Origin: SZUA-521 sp041738285
GTDB taxonomy: Bacteria; Pseudomonadota; Gammaproteobacteria; Pseudomonadales; Azotimanducaceae
DNA length: 32,757 nucleotides
Assembly (NCBI GenBank): GCA_041738285.1
Contig: JBGSQB010000099.1
Span: 1 to 32,757, forward strand
Direction: 5' to 3'
In this document: piece by piece, positions 6,477 through 14,290 of the stretch
Position numbering within the stretch: the stretch's first letter is position 1
Layout of the letters: every line of letters begins with the position of its first letter
The notes under the pieces: model-generated
Databases searched by the model: none
Seen by the model: only the letters and a program-made list of their open reading frames with translations
Told to the model about the DNA's origin: nothing
Made by a program: the position numbers and the translations under genes

Positions 6477-7952
6477 ATGGTGGGAATCACCGGCTACGGC
6501 GTCTACTTGCCGCGCTTGAGATTGGCGCGCGCGGCCATCGTCGATGCGCACGTCTGGGCAGACCCTGGGCTGCGCAGTAAGGCCAAGGGTGAGCGGACGA
6601 TGTGCAATTGGGACGAAGACTCGGTCACGATGGGCGTGGAGGCCGCACGTCGCCTGCCGCACTTCGACGTACCCATTGGTGAACAACCATCGCGCGCGCT
6701 GTACTTCGCCAGTACCACAGCGCCGTTTGCCGACCGTCAGAATGCCGCGATTGTCAGCACTGCGCTGTCGTTTCCCGAAGACCTCGCTACCGTCGACATC
6801 GGTGCCTCCCAACGTGCCGGTACATCTGCGCTGATCCAGGCGCTGGCGGCGGTACGCGGTGGTACGTTCGAGGACGCCATCGTGATCGCATCCGACAAGC
6901 GCAGAACACGTGCAGCGAGCGCCGGCGAACTCGCCTTCGGTGACGGCGCAGCGGCGTTGCGGGTCGGTTGCGACGGCGTCATCGCAACGTTGCGCAGCGT
7001 ACATACCGCCTCCGTCGACTTCATTGACCACTTCCGCGGTAGCGCAGAGGAGTTCGATTACGGCTGGGAAGAGCGATGGATCCGGGATGAAGGGCTCGCC
7101 AAAATTGTGCCACCCGCAGTCGCAAAGGCGCTGGCGAAGGCTGGGACGACGGCGGCCGACGTTGCCCACTTCATCATGCCGTCGACGATTGCACGTGCTG
7201 TCGATGGAATCGCCAAAACCATCGGTGTTCCAGGGAAGGCCGTACGCGACAACCTCGGTGAACAGTGCGGGGAAACTGGCGTCGCGCACCCACTCGTCAT
7301 GCTCGCGCACGCTCTCGAAAACCACGTCCGTGTCGGCGACATCATTGTCGTCGTCGGCTTCGGTCAAGGGTGCGACGTGATTGTCCTCGAAGCGATGCCG
7401 GCACTTGCGGACCATCCAAAGAACGGCGGCGTCAATGCGGCGCTGGCCAACCGCCAGGCCGAGACCAACTATCAGAAGTTCCTCGCCTTCAACGATCTCA
7501 TTGCGCTCGAGAAAGGCATGCGGGCCGAACGCGACGACTACAAGACAGCGTTGACCGTCACCTACCGGCGCCGGGACATGCTGCTCGGCCTCGTCGGCGG
7601 ACGCTGCACCAAGTGCGGCACCCTGCAGTTTCCGCGCGCCGATGTCTGCGTGAATCCTCAGTGCCGGGCCACGCACACCCAGGAACCGCACGGCTTCCGG
7701 GATGCCAGCGCCAAGGTGCTGACCTGGTCCGCTGACTATCTGACCTACACGGCCGATCCGCCGTCTCACTACGGCATGATCACGTTCGATGAGGGCGGCC
7801 GCTTCATGACCGACTTCACCGATGTTAATGTCGGTGACGTCGAGGTAGGCATGGCGGTGCATCTGGTGTTTCGCATCAAATCCATCGATCACCAACGCGG
7901 ATTCGTTCGCTACTTCTGGAAAGCGGTGCCGGCACGCATCGCACACGCCTAA
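6477..7952 (+). CDS. HMG-CoA synthase-like (thiolase-fold) protein fused to C-terminal DUF35 zinc-ribbon/OB-fold domain
   Basis: A 491-residue two-part protein. Residues 1 to about 320 resemble HMG-CoA synthase/KAS III-like enzymes (MVGITGYGVYLPRLRL, LAFGDGAAALRVG, GDIIVVVGFGQGCDVIVLE). Residues about 360-480 form a DUF35 module with a zinc ribbon (Cys377, 380, 391, 396) and an OB-fold (AKVLTWSADYLTY, MAVHLVFRIKSID). The segment that holds the nucleophilic Cys in relatives reads DIGASQRAGTSAL, placing Gln112 at that position, and the usual catalytic His region reads HFIMPSTIARAVDG. It therefore may not perform the standard Claisen condensation. DUF35 proteins usually act as partners of thiolase-like enzymes, and a thiolase gene follows 16 bases later. 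A supporting or alternative catalytic role is inference. Confidence 0.87.
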   Translation: MVGITGYGVYLPRLRLARAAIVDAHVWADPGLRSKAKGERTMCNWDEDSVTMGVEAARRLPHFDVPIGEQPSRALYFASTTAPFADRQNAAIVSTALSFPEDLATVDIGASQRAGTSALIQALAAVRGGTFEDAIVIASDKRRTRAASAGELAFGDGAAALRVGCDGVIATLRSVHTASVDFIDHFRGSAEEFDYGWEERWIRDEGLAKIVPPAVAKALAKAGTTAADVAHFIMPSTIARAVDGIAKTIGVPGKAVRDNLGEQCGETGVAHPLVMLAHALENHVRVGDIIVVVGFGQGCDVIVLEAMPALADHPKNGGVNAALANRQAETNYQKFLAFNDLIALEKGMRAERDDYKTALTVTYRRRDMLLGLVGGRCTKCGTLQFPRADVCVNPQCRATHTQEPHGFRDASAKVLTWSADYLTYTADPPSHYGMITFDEGGRFMTDFTDVNVGDVEVGMAVHLVFRIKSIDHQRGFVRYFWKAVPARIAHA

Positions 7953-7968
7953 CGGGCAGGAGACAGAC

Positions 7969-9168
7969 ATGGCACGCGGTATCAAAGACAAGGTCGCGAT
8001 TCTCGGCATGGGATGTTCGAAGTTTGGCGAGCGATGGGAGTCCGGTGCGGAGGAATTGATCGTCGAGGCGTTCAGCGAAGCGATTGGCGATGCCGGCATC
8101 GACGTCAGCGAAATCGATGCAGCCTGGTTCTCGACCCACTACGAGGAAATCAACGTCGGTAAAGGCGGTCTGCCGCTATCGATTACGTTGCGGCTACCGA
8201 ACATCGCCGTCACGAGGGTCGAGAATTTCTGCGCGTCTGGCAGCGAGGCATTTCGTGGCGCGGTTTATGCCGTTGCTTCCGGTGCATGCGACATCGCACT
8301 GGCCGTTGGCGTCGAAAAACTAAAAGACACCGGATATGGCGGATTGCCGGGTGGCCTCGGGGGGACCCTCACCCCGCAGTGGTCGGCGAATGGTTCAGCG
8401 CCGGGAAACTTTGCGCAGCTCGCAAGTGCGTATCGGGCAAAGCACCGGGTGAACCGGGACGATCTCAAACGCGCCATCGCCCACGTCTCGGTCAAGAGTC
8501 ACGCTAACGGTGCCAAGAACCCGAAGGCGCATTTACGCAAGGCCATCACCGAAGCCGATGCACTCAATGCGCCGATGATTGCCGAGCCACTCGGATTGTT
8601 CGATTGCTGCGGCGTTTCCGACGGCGCCGCAGCCGCGATCGTCACCACACCAGAGATCGCACGGCGCCTCGGCAAGCACAATATCGTCAGTGTCAAGGCA
8701 CTGCAGCTATCGCTGTCGAATGGATCCGAGTCCGGGCATAACGGATGGGATGGCAGCTACTTTCACACAGCACGCATCGCCGCAGCAAAAGCATACAAAG
8801 AAGCAGGCATCGACAGGCCGCGCGATCAAGTGAGCATGTTCGAGTGCCACGACTGCTTCTCGATCACTGAACTCGTCACCATGGAAGACCTGCAGTTGTC
8901 GCCGGAGGGCGGTGCGATCAAAGACGTAATGGACGGTTTCTACGATGCAGACGGCCAGATCCCCTGTCAGATCGACGGCGGACTGAAATGCTTCGGTCAT
9001 CCGATCGGCGCGTCGGGGATCCGCATGTTGTACGAAATGTACCTGCAACTGCAGGGCCGAGCCGGCAACCGACAGCTGGCGAGTCCATCGATCGGGATGA
9101 CGCACAACCTCGGCGGATCCCCAATGTCCAACGTAGCGGCGGTTTGCATCGTCGGCGCGCTCGACTGA
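7969..9168 (+). CDS. SCP2/SCP-x-type thiolase (acetyl-CoA acetyltransferase family)
   Basis: A 399-residue thiolase-fold enzyme that would cleave or form 3-oxoacyl-CoA. The start has a strong AGGAG site eight bases upstream. The nucleophile is present: ENFCASGSEAFRGA with Cys88. The C-terminal GHPIGASG (His about 344) is also intact. The final THNLGGSPMSN replaces the Cys-containing CxGG loop of classical thiolases, as is usual for SCP2-type members. No signal peptide is seen, so it is cytosolic. It sits between the DUF35 fusion protein and a long acyl-CoA dehydrogenase. Archaeal, benzylsuccinate and steroid pathways pair such thiolases with a DUF35 subunit, which suggests a complex with the upstream product. 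The substrate is unknown. Confidence 0.92.
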   Translation: MARGIKDKVAILGMGCSKFGERWESGAEELIVEAFSEAIGDAGIDVSEIDAAWFSTHYEEINVGKGGLPLSITLRLPNIAVTRVENFCASGSEAFRGAVYAVASGACDIALAVGVEKLKDTGYGGLPGGLGGTLTPQWSANGSAPGNFAQLASAYRAKHRVNRDDLKRAIAHVSVKSHANGAKNPKAHLRKAITEADALNAPMIAEPLGLFDCCGVSDGAAAAIVTTPEIARRLGKHNIVSVKALQLSLSNGSESGHNGWDGSYFHTARIAAAKAYKEAGIDRPRDQVSMFECHDCFSITELVTMEDLQLSPEGGAIKDVMDGFYDADGQIPCQIDGGLKCFGHPIGASGIRMLYEMYLQLQGRAGNRQLASPSIGMTHNLGGSPMSNVAAVCIVGALD

Positions 9169-9184
9169 CGCAAGCAATCATCAC

Positions 9185-10807
9185 ATGTCGGTTTTGAATC
9201 AATCGGCTGCACTGTTGGCCGAAGCAAGGATGATGTTTGATCGCGCCATCGCCCATGTGCGTGCCTCGGCGACCGGTGATGGGATCGATACTGCCCAGAT
9301 TCAGCTCTACGATCTTGCATTCTCAGCGGCCGAACTCGCGGCCGGTGCGGTTGCCCTCGACTATGCTCGCGCGTCGTTGCCGGACTCTCCAATTCGAGAG
9401 CAGGTCGCGAACTTCTTCGTGCTCGACGCCGTTGGCAACCTGCTTGCACGACTAGGCAGCCGGCTCGAGGACTTTGGGCTCGCCAAATCAGATCTCGACA
9501 TTGGCCATGCGGAGCTTGCATCGCAGGTCCTATCGAGCGCCGCGGTCGAGATGCTCGGCAAGGCAATGGTCGAACGACTCGGTGCGCCGCTTCCGGATGG
9601 CCTAGATCACGAAAAGTCGATGATGCGAGCCACTTTTCGCCAGTTTGCCGATCAGCAGGTGACACCGATCGCCGAGCGCGTCCACCGACAGGACGCAATG
9701 ATTCCCGACAATGTCATCGAGGGGCTTAGACAGCTCGGCTGCTTTGGCCTGTCGGTGCCACAGCGCTTTGGCGGCCTCAACCCCGATGATCGGGATGACA
9801 GTCTCGGCATGGTCGTGGTGACAGAGGAACTCTCGCGCGGCTCCCTTGGTGCGGCGGGCAGTCTCATCACGCGACCGGAGATCATGGCGCGTGCGCTGCT
9901 CGAGGGCGGCACGCCTGCCCAACAACGCAAGTGGCTGCCGGCCCTTGCCGCGGGCAACCCCCTGTGCGCTATTTCGGTCACCGAACCAAATACGGGATCA
10001 GATGTTGCGTCGGTTTCATTGCGGGCGACGTCATCATCGGAGGGCGGCTGGCTGCTCAATGGCGGCAAGACCTGGTGTACGTTCGCTGGCAAGGCCGGCG
10101 TCATACTCGTGCTGGCGCGGACCGATCAGACTGTCAAGCCACCTCACCGGGGCTTGTCGCTGTTCATGATCGAAAAACCGTCGAGTGACGATCATGAATT
10201 CGAGTTCGTCCAGCCTAAGGGGGGGCGGGTGACAGGCCGTGCGATATCGACGCTCGGCTATCGTGGCATGCACTCTTACGAGATGTTCTACGATGATTTC
10301 CACGTACCAGCTGAGAATCTCGTCGGTGAAGCGCAGGGACTCGGCAAGGGCTTTTACTTCACGATGCGCGGATTCGCTGGCGGTCGCATTCAAACCGCCG
10401 CGCGTGCGACAGGGCTGATGCAGGCGGCATTCGAGCGCGCGGTCGCCTACGGCCTGGACCGACGCGTATTCAACCGTCCAGTAGCATCGTTCCCGCTGAC
10501 ACTCGCCAAGTACGCGCGCATGGGTGCATACATCACGATCTGCCGACAGTTCAGCTACGACGTAGCACGCATGATGGATGATGGGACGGCCACGATCGAG
10601 GCGAGCCTGGTGAAGCTACTAGCCTGCAAGCATTCGGAGTGGGTGACGCGAGAAGCGCTACAGATCCATGGCGGCATGGGCTACGCGGAAGAGTCCGCGG
10701 TAAGTCGCTACTACGTCGACGCGCGGGTGCTGTCGATTTTCGAGGGTGCCGAGGAAACGCTCGCATTGCGGGTGGTAGGCAAGGCCCTGCTCGATAAACC
10801 CAACTGA
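9185..10807 (+). CDS. Acyl-CoA dehydrogenase family protein with about 150-residue N-terminal extension
   Basis: A 540-residue flavoprotein. The dehydrogenase core begins near residue 145 (MMRATFRQFADQQVTPIAER), with LGCFGLSVPQRFGG, AISVTEPNTGSDVASVS (FAD/substrate loop), NGGKTWCTFAGKAGV, LQIHGGMGYAEE and SIFEGAEETLALRV. Glu520 occupies the position of the catalytic base of medium-chain-type enzymes. The first 145 residues are mainly helical and have no dehydrogenase motifs. Ordinary members are about 380-400 residues. Methylsuccinyl-CoA dehydrogenase of the ethylmalonyl-CoA pathway is known for a similar extension and total length, so that function is possible, but no crotonyl-CoA carboxylase/reductase or mutase gene is nearby. 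It starts 16 bases after the thiolase stop, so it belongs to the same operon. Its 3' end faces the MFS gene nine bases away. Confidence 0.9.
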   Translation: MSVLNQSAALLAEARMMFDRAIAHVRASATGDGIDTAQIQLYDLAFSAAELAAGAVALDYARASLPDSPIREQVANFFVLDAVGNLLARLGSRLEDFGLAKSDLDIGHAELASQVLSSAAVEMLGKAMVERLGAPLPDGLDHEKSMMRATFRQFADQQVTPIAERVHRQDAMIPDNVIEGLRQLGCFGLSVPQRFGGLNPDDRDDSLGMVVVTEELSRGSLGAAGSLITRPEIMARALLEGGTPAQQRKWLPALAAGNPLCAISVTEPNTGSDVASVSLRATSSSEGGWLLNGGKTWCTFAGKAGVILVLARTDQTVKPPHRGLSLFMIEKPSSDDHEFEFVQPKGGRVTGRAISTLGYRGMHSYEMFYDDFHVPAENLVGEAQGLGKGFYFTMRGFAGGRIQTAARATGLMQAAFERAVAYGLDRRVFNRPVASFPLTLAKYARMGAYITICRQFSYDVARMMDDGTATIEASLVKLLACKHSEWVTREALQIHGGMGYAEESAVSRYYVDARVLSIFEGAEETLALRVVGKALLDKPN

Positions 10808-10816
10808 TAGCTCGGG

Positions 10817-12109
10817 TCAGCTCATGGCGTGACTGTTCGCCAGGTCCGCCTTCAGATCTCTGGCGGCGAGCATGTACAGGCCCGCGGAGATGACATTGAA
10901 AATCAAAACGCCTACCAGCGCCCACCGCAGCGATTCGGTGCCGAGGTCGGTGTAGGCACGCAGTACATCAGAGAGAATCCCAGTGAACCACGGCCCGAGT
11001 CCCATGCCGATCAGATTGAGCACGAACAACAGAATGCTGGCGGCCAATGCGCGCATGCGTAGACCGACCAGGCCTTGCGTCATCGAAAATGTCGGACCGA
11101 GGTAGTACGAGTTCAGCACATAGGGAATTGCATAGACGATGAGCGCCAACACCGGTTCGTGCCAGAGATAGGCAAAGGCTGCAAATGGGACGGAACACAG
11201 CGTCGCGAGTCCCGGCAACCACACATACCAACGCACATCGCGAACGGCGAGTTTATCGGCGAAATAACCACCGGTGAACGTTCCGATCATGCCGGCGAAA
11301 CCAAGCAGGAACAGTGCTTCGCCAATCTGCAGGGTGTTCCATTCATGGCTGCGGATGAACATCGGTGGAATCCACGCGCCAACGCCGTAGCCGACGAACG
11401 CGTGCAACGCGGCACCCAGCGACATGTACTTGAAGCTGCGGCGGCTCCACAGGTACTTGAACACGACACCTACGGGTGGTGCGTCAGTCGTGTGTACCGC
11501 CTTCACTGTCTCCATCGCGCCGCGGGTCGGTTCGCGCAACGTAAATCGGACTACCAATGCCATGAAGATGCCGGGGATACCGACCACCATGAACGCGGTT
11601 CGCCAATCGAACGCCTCGTTGATCCAGCCACCAGCGAGATTGCCGATCATGGTGCCAACGGGAATACCGAGTGCGTAGATGCCGAGCGCGGTGGCCCGCT
11701 GATGCGTGGGGAACAGGTCGGAAATCATCGAGTGCGAAGGTGGGCTACCACCTGCTTCTCCAACCGCGACTCCGATGCGCGCCGCGAGGAGTTGCACGAA
11801 GTTCTGTGCATAGCCGCACAGCGCAGTCATGCCACTCCAGATCGTGAGGCAAACGGCAAGGATGTTCCGGCGAACGCCAGTGTCAGCCAGTCGCGCGATC
11901 GGAATCCCAAGGAACGTATAGAACAGCGCGAACGCGAGTCCGCCCATGAATCCGAGTTGGGAGTCGGACAGACCCATGTCGAGTTTGATCGACTCGGCGA
12001 GGATCGAAAGGATTGAGCGGTCGATGAAATTGAACACGTAGACGATGAACAGAATCGTCAGGGCGTACCACTTGTAGAACTCGGAAGAGCCCTCGGGCTT
12101 GGATGACAT
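10817..12109 (-). CDS. MFS transporter, Spinster-like
   Basis: A 430-residue inner-membrane carrier with about 12 helices. Typical features are YVFNFIDRSILSILAESIK in helix 1, GGLAFALFYTFLGIPIARLAD, ARIGVAVGEAGGSPPSHSMI (acidic residues in helix 4) and SDLFPTHQRATALGIYALG. These match the Spinster-like subfamily common next to acyl-CoA and aromatic or steroid catabolic genes in proteobacteria. A strong GGGGAGG ribosome-binding site lies just upstream of the ATG. The gene is convergent with the first acyl-CoA dehydrogenase and divergent from the second, so its promoter is in the 12110-12232 gap. It could import the substrate or export a product of the surrounding pathway. That role is inferred from context only. 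Confidence 0.92.
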   Translation of the reverse strand: MSSKPEGSSEFYKWYALTILFIVYVFNFIDRSILSILAESIKLDMGLSDSQLGFMGGLAFALFYTFLGIPIARLADTGVRRNILAVCLTIWSGMTALCGYAQNFVQLLAARIGVAVGEAGGSPPSHSMISDLFPTHQRATALGIYALGIPVGTMIGNLAGGWINEAFDWRTAFMVVGIPGIFMALVVRFTLREPTRGAMETVKAVHTTDAPPVGVVFKYLWSRRSFKYMSLGAALHAFVGYGVGAWIPPMFIRSHEWNTLQIGEALFLLGFAGMIGTFTGGYFADKLAVRDVRWYVWLPGLATLCSVPFAAFAYLWHEPVLALIVYAIPYVLNSYYLGPTFSMTQGLVGLRMRALAASILLFVLNLIGMGLGPWFTGILSDVLRAYTDLGTESLRWALVGVLIFNVISAGLYMLAARDLKADLANSHAMS

Positions 12110-12123
12110 GAACCCTCCCCACT

Positions 12124-12162
12124 ACTCGAACGAGTTTGCCCAAGGTCACTGGCAATAGCCAG
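12124..12162. promoter_or_regulatory. Two inverted repeats in MFS/acyl-CoA dehydrogenase divergent promoter region
   Basis: ACTCG-aa-CGAGT at 12124-12135 lies about 15 bases upstream of the MFS start and next to its ribosome-binding site. CTGGC-aata-GCCAG at 12149-12162 follows. The 123-base gap has no other feature apart from the two start regions. Paired short palindromes in a divergent gap suit operators of a dimeric TetR- or GntR-like regulator. No such regulator gene lies in this window, so this stays a guess from symmetry. Confidence 0.35.
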
Positions 12163-12232
12163 GGAACCTCTGCGCAATTGGCGCGAGCTGACATAGAATG
12201 CGCCAACGAAAGTTGCAGGACCGGGGTCGATA

Positions 12233-13450
12233 GTGGATCTGACATTCAGCCCAGATGATCTGAAGTTTCAAAGGGAAGTGCGCGCGTGGCTCGGCACCGC
12301 CTGGCCGGAAGAGATGCGCAAGCGTCAGCAACGTAGCGCGCTCGGCAAATTGTCCAAGGATGATCTGGTACGGTGGCAGAAGGCGCTCGCTGCAAAGGGC
12401 TGGGCAGCAGTCAACTGGCCACAGGAACATGGCGGTGCCGCATTCACGCCAACACAGAAGTACATTTTCGATCTGGAGCGCGCACGAGTGGGCGCACCGG
12501 GTGTAGTACCGTTCGGCATGAGCATGGTAGCGCCAGTGATCATGAAGTTCGGTACCGCGGCGCAGAAGCAAAAGTACCTGCCCGACATACTGCAAAGTAA
12601 TGTCTGGTGGTGTCAGGGTTACTCTGAGCCAGGTGCAGGATCCGATCTAGCCGCACTCAACACCCGCGCCAAGGACATGGGCGATCACTATCTCGTCAAC
12701 GGGGTCAAGACCTGGACCACGATGGCGCAATACGCAGACATGATGTTCTGCCTCGTGCGTACGAGTTCCGAGGACATTCGACAGAAGGGCATCAGCTTCA
12801 TCCTCATCGACATGAAGACCCCCGGTATCTCGGTCAATCCGATCATCACGCTGGATCAGCCGGGGGAAGGTTTCCAGGAGATCAACATGGTGTACTTCGA
12901 CAATGTCACAGTGCCCAAGGAGAATCTGGTAGGCGAGGAGGGCAAGGGCTGGACGTGCGCGAAATACCTGCTCGAATTCGAACGCGGCAACGCCTACTCG
13001 CCGGCGTTGAAGGGCGCCCTCAGCCACGTACGGGCAATGGCGTCGCAGGAATCCGACGGCTTCGGTGATTCGCTGATTGCTCATTCCGGATTCAAGTCGC
13101 GAATTGACGAAGTCGAAGTGCAAATCCTTGCGCTTGAATTCACCGAATTGCGCATTCTTGGCGCGTTGGCCGCGGGACAGAACGTGGGTCCCGAGTCCTC
13201 GCTGCTGAAGACCCGGGGAACGGAGCTGCAACAAGCACTGACGGAGCTTGCGGTGGAATCTGTCGGATATTATGGCAATCCGTTCGACGCATCAGTACCG
13301 ACGCAGGGTGACAACTTCCGACCGGTCGGGCCCGACTATGCCAACGGGGTCGCACAGGACTACTTCAATACCCGCAAGGTGTCGATCTTCGCAGGATCAA
13401 ACGAAATTCAGCGCAACATCATGGCGAAGCTGGTGCTGGGCCTGAGCTGA
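12233..13450 (+). CDS. Acyl-CoA dehydrogenase, FadE/large-subunit type
   Basis: A 405-residue dehydrogenase with a GTG start (MDLTFSPDDLKFQREVRAWL). It shows WAAVNWPQEHGGAAFTPTQK, WWCQGYSEPGAGSDLAAL (flavin/substrate loop), NGVKTWTTMAQYADMMFCLV and SIFAGSNEIQRNIMAKLVLG. The position of the C-terminal catalytic Glu of medium-chain-type enzymes is Ala387. Glu250 in LLEFERGNAY is a plausible base, as in isovaleryl-CoA-type and heteromeric FadE enzymes. The closest described relatives are pimeloyl-CoA dehydrogenase large subunit-like and steroid-pathway FadE proteins, which often pair with a small subunit; none is adjacent. The 3' end overlaps the convergent deacetylase gene by 32 bases. A cytosolic flavoenzyme in acyl-CoA oxidation is firm; the substrate is unknown. 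Confidence 0.92.
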   Translation: MDLTFSPDDLKFQREVRAWLGTAWPEEMRKRQQRSALGKLSKDDLVRWQKALAAKGWAAVNWPQEHGGAAFTPTQKYIFDLERARVGAPGVVPFGMSMVAPVIMKFGTAAQKQKYLPDILQSNVWWCQGYSEPGAGSDLAALNTRAKDMGDHYLVNGVKTWTTMAQYADMMFCLVRTSSEDIRQKGISFILIDMKTPGISVNPIITLDQPGEGFQEINMVYFDNVTVPKENLVGEEGKGWTCAKYLLEFERGNAYSPALKGALSHVRAMASQESDGFGDSLIAHSGFKSRIDEVEVQILALEFTELRILGALAAGQNVGPESSLLKTRGTELQQALTELAVESVGYYGNPFDASVPTQGDNFRPVGPDYANGVAQDYFNTRKVSIFAGSNEIQRNIMAKLVLGLS

Positions 13451-14285
13451 GCAGACCCAGATCCAGCAGGACGCCCGACATTGTCGTGAACTCGAAGTCC
13501 GCGATCAGACGTCGCAGTTTGGCTTCGCAAGTGGACAGATTGTTGTAGTGGCGGAACCGCGAACGCCAGGGCGCGTCGATACGGGGCTGCTGCGGATCGA
13601 TTTCCCACGGATGCAGATAGAACACAAAGGGATGCCCGGCGGCGTTGCGCCGTCGTAGCAGGACGCGCGTCAGGGAATACGGATACAACCGGAAGTATCC
13701 GCCGCCAGTCACCGGCACGCGCACGCCGAGAACTTCCGCCACTGTCATCGGAAATTCGACCAGCCGTCCCCCTTGCGGGGCCGTCAACCAGTGGGGTTGA
13801 TCGCTGTCCACAGCTGCACCGTACAGATCATGTCGCACTGGAAACAGACTCGAGTCGTAGCTGAACCCGCAATTCGCGAGCACGTCGAGCGCCCAGCGTG
13901 AGGCCTGGGTAATCGAAAAACTGGCCGCGCGATAACCGACCACGGGGCGACCGCACTGATCCTCCAGCAGCGCCTTGGAGCGTCGGGTCTCATCGGCAAA
14001 CGCCCCACGTTGCTGTCGATAGATGAGTTGATGACTGTAGCCGTGGCAGGCGACTTCGTGACCCTGGTCAGCGATTCTGCGTACGATCTGCGGGTAGCGC
14101 TTGGCTACCCATCCAAGCACGAAGAACGTCGCCTTGGCGGCGCCATCGTCGAGCACTTGCAGGGTTTTGTCGGTATTGCGCTCGACACGCGACTCGAAAT
14201 CCGGCCATTGATTCGGCGAGATCTGCTCACGGAAAGCCGACACCTGGAAGTAATCTTCCACATCTATTGATAGCGCGTTACGCAC
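13419..14285 (-). CDS. XrtA/PEP-CTERM system-associated polysaccharide deacetylase (DUF3473)
   Basis: A 288-residue NodB-fold deacetylase if it starts at the GTG at 14285, five bases after the sugar transferase stop. The frame is open further upstream but only antisense or overlapping that gene. The start region VRNALSIDVEDYFQVSAFR is the signature of the exosortase-associated deacetylase family. It is followed by ATFFVLGWVAKRYPQIVRRI, HEVACHGYSHQ (metal-binding His pair), VVGYRAASFSI and the DUF3473 segment FYLHPWEIDPQQPRID. It would remove N-acetyl groups from an exopolysaccharide. It is co-transcribed with the polyprenyl sugar transferase. No exosortase (xrtA) or chain-length genes are present here, so the rest of the locus is elsewhere or outside the window. 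Confidence 0.92.
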   Translation of the reverse strand: MRNALSIDVEDYFQVSAFREQISPNQWPDFESRVERNTDKTLQVLDDGAAKATFFVLGWVAKRYPQIVRRIADQGHEVACHGYSHQLIYRQQRGAFADETRRSKALLEDQCGRPVVGYRAASFSITQASRWALDVLANCGFSYDSSLFPVRHDLYGAAVDSDQPHWLTAPQGGRLVEFPMTVAEVLGVRVPVTGGGYFRLYPYSLTRVLLRRRNAAGHPFVFYLHPWEIDPQQPRIDAPWRSRFRHYNNLSTCEAKLRRLIADFEFTTMSGVLLDLGLLSSGPAPASP

Positions 14286-14290
14286 GCAGG

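Noticed and set aside
6339..8099. A 586-codon minus-strand open frame opposite the DUF35 fusion
   Set aside because: It lies antisense to a gene with clear motifs, has no recognisable domain, and reflects GC-rich codon bias in the opposite frame.
11075..12016. A 313-codon plus-strand open frame inside the MFS gene
   Set aside because: Polar, Arg/His/Gln-rich composition with no motif, antisense to a clear 12-helix transporter.
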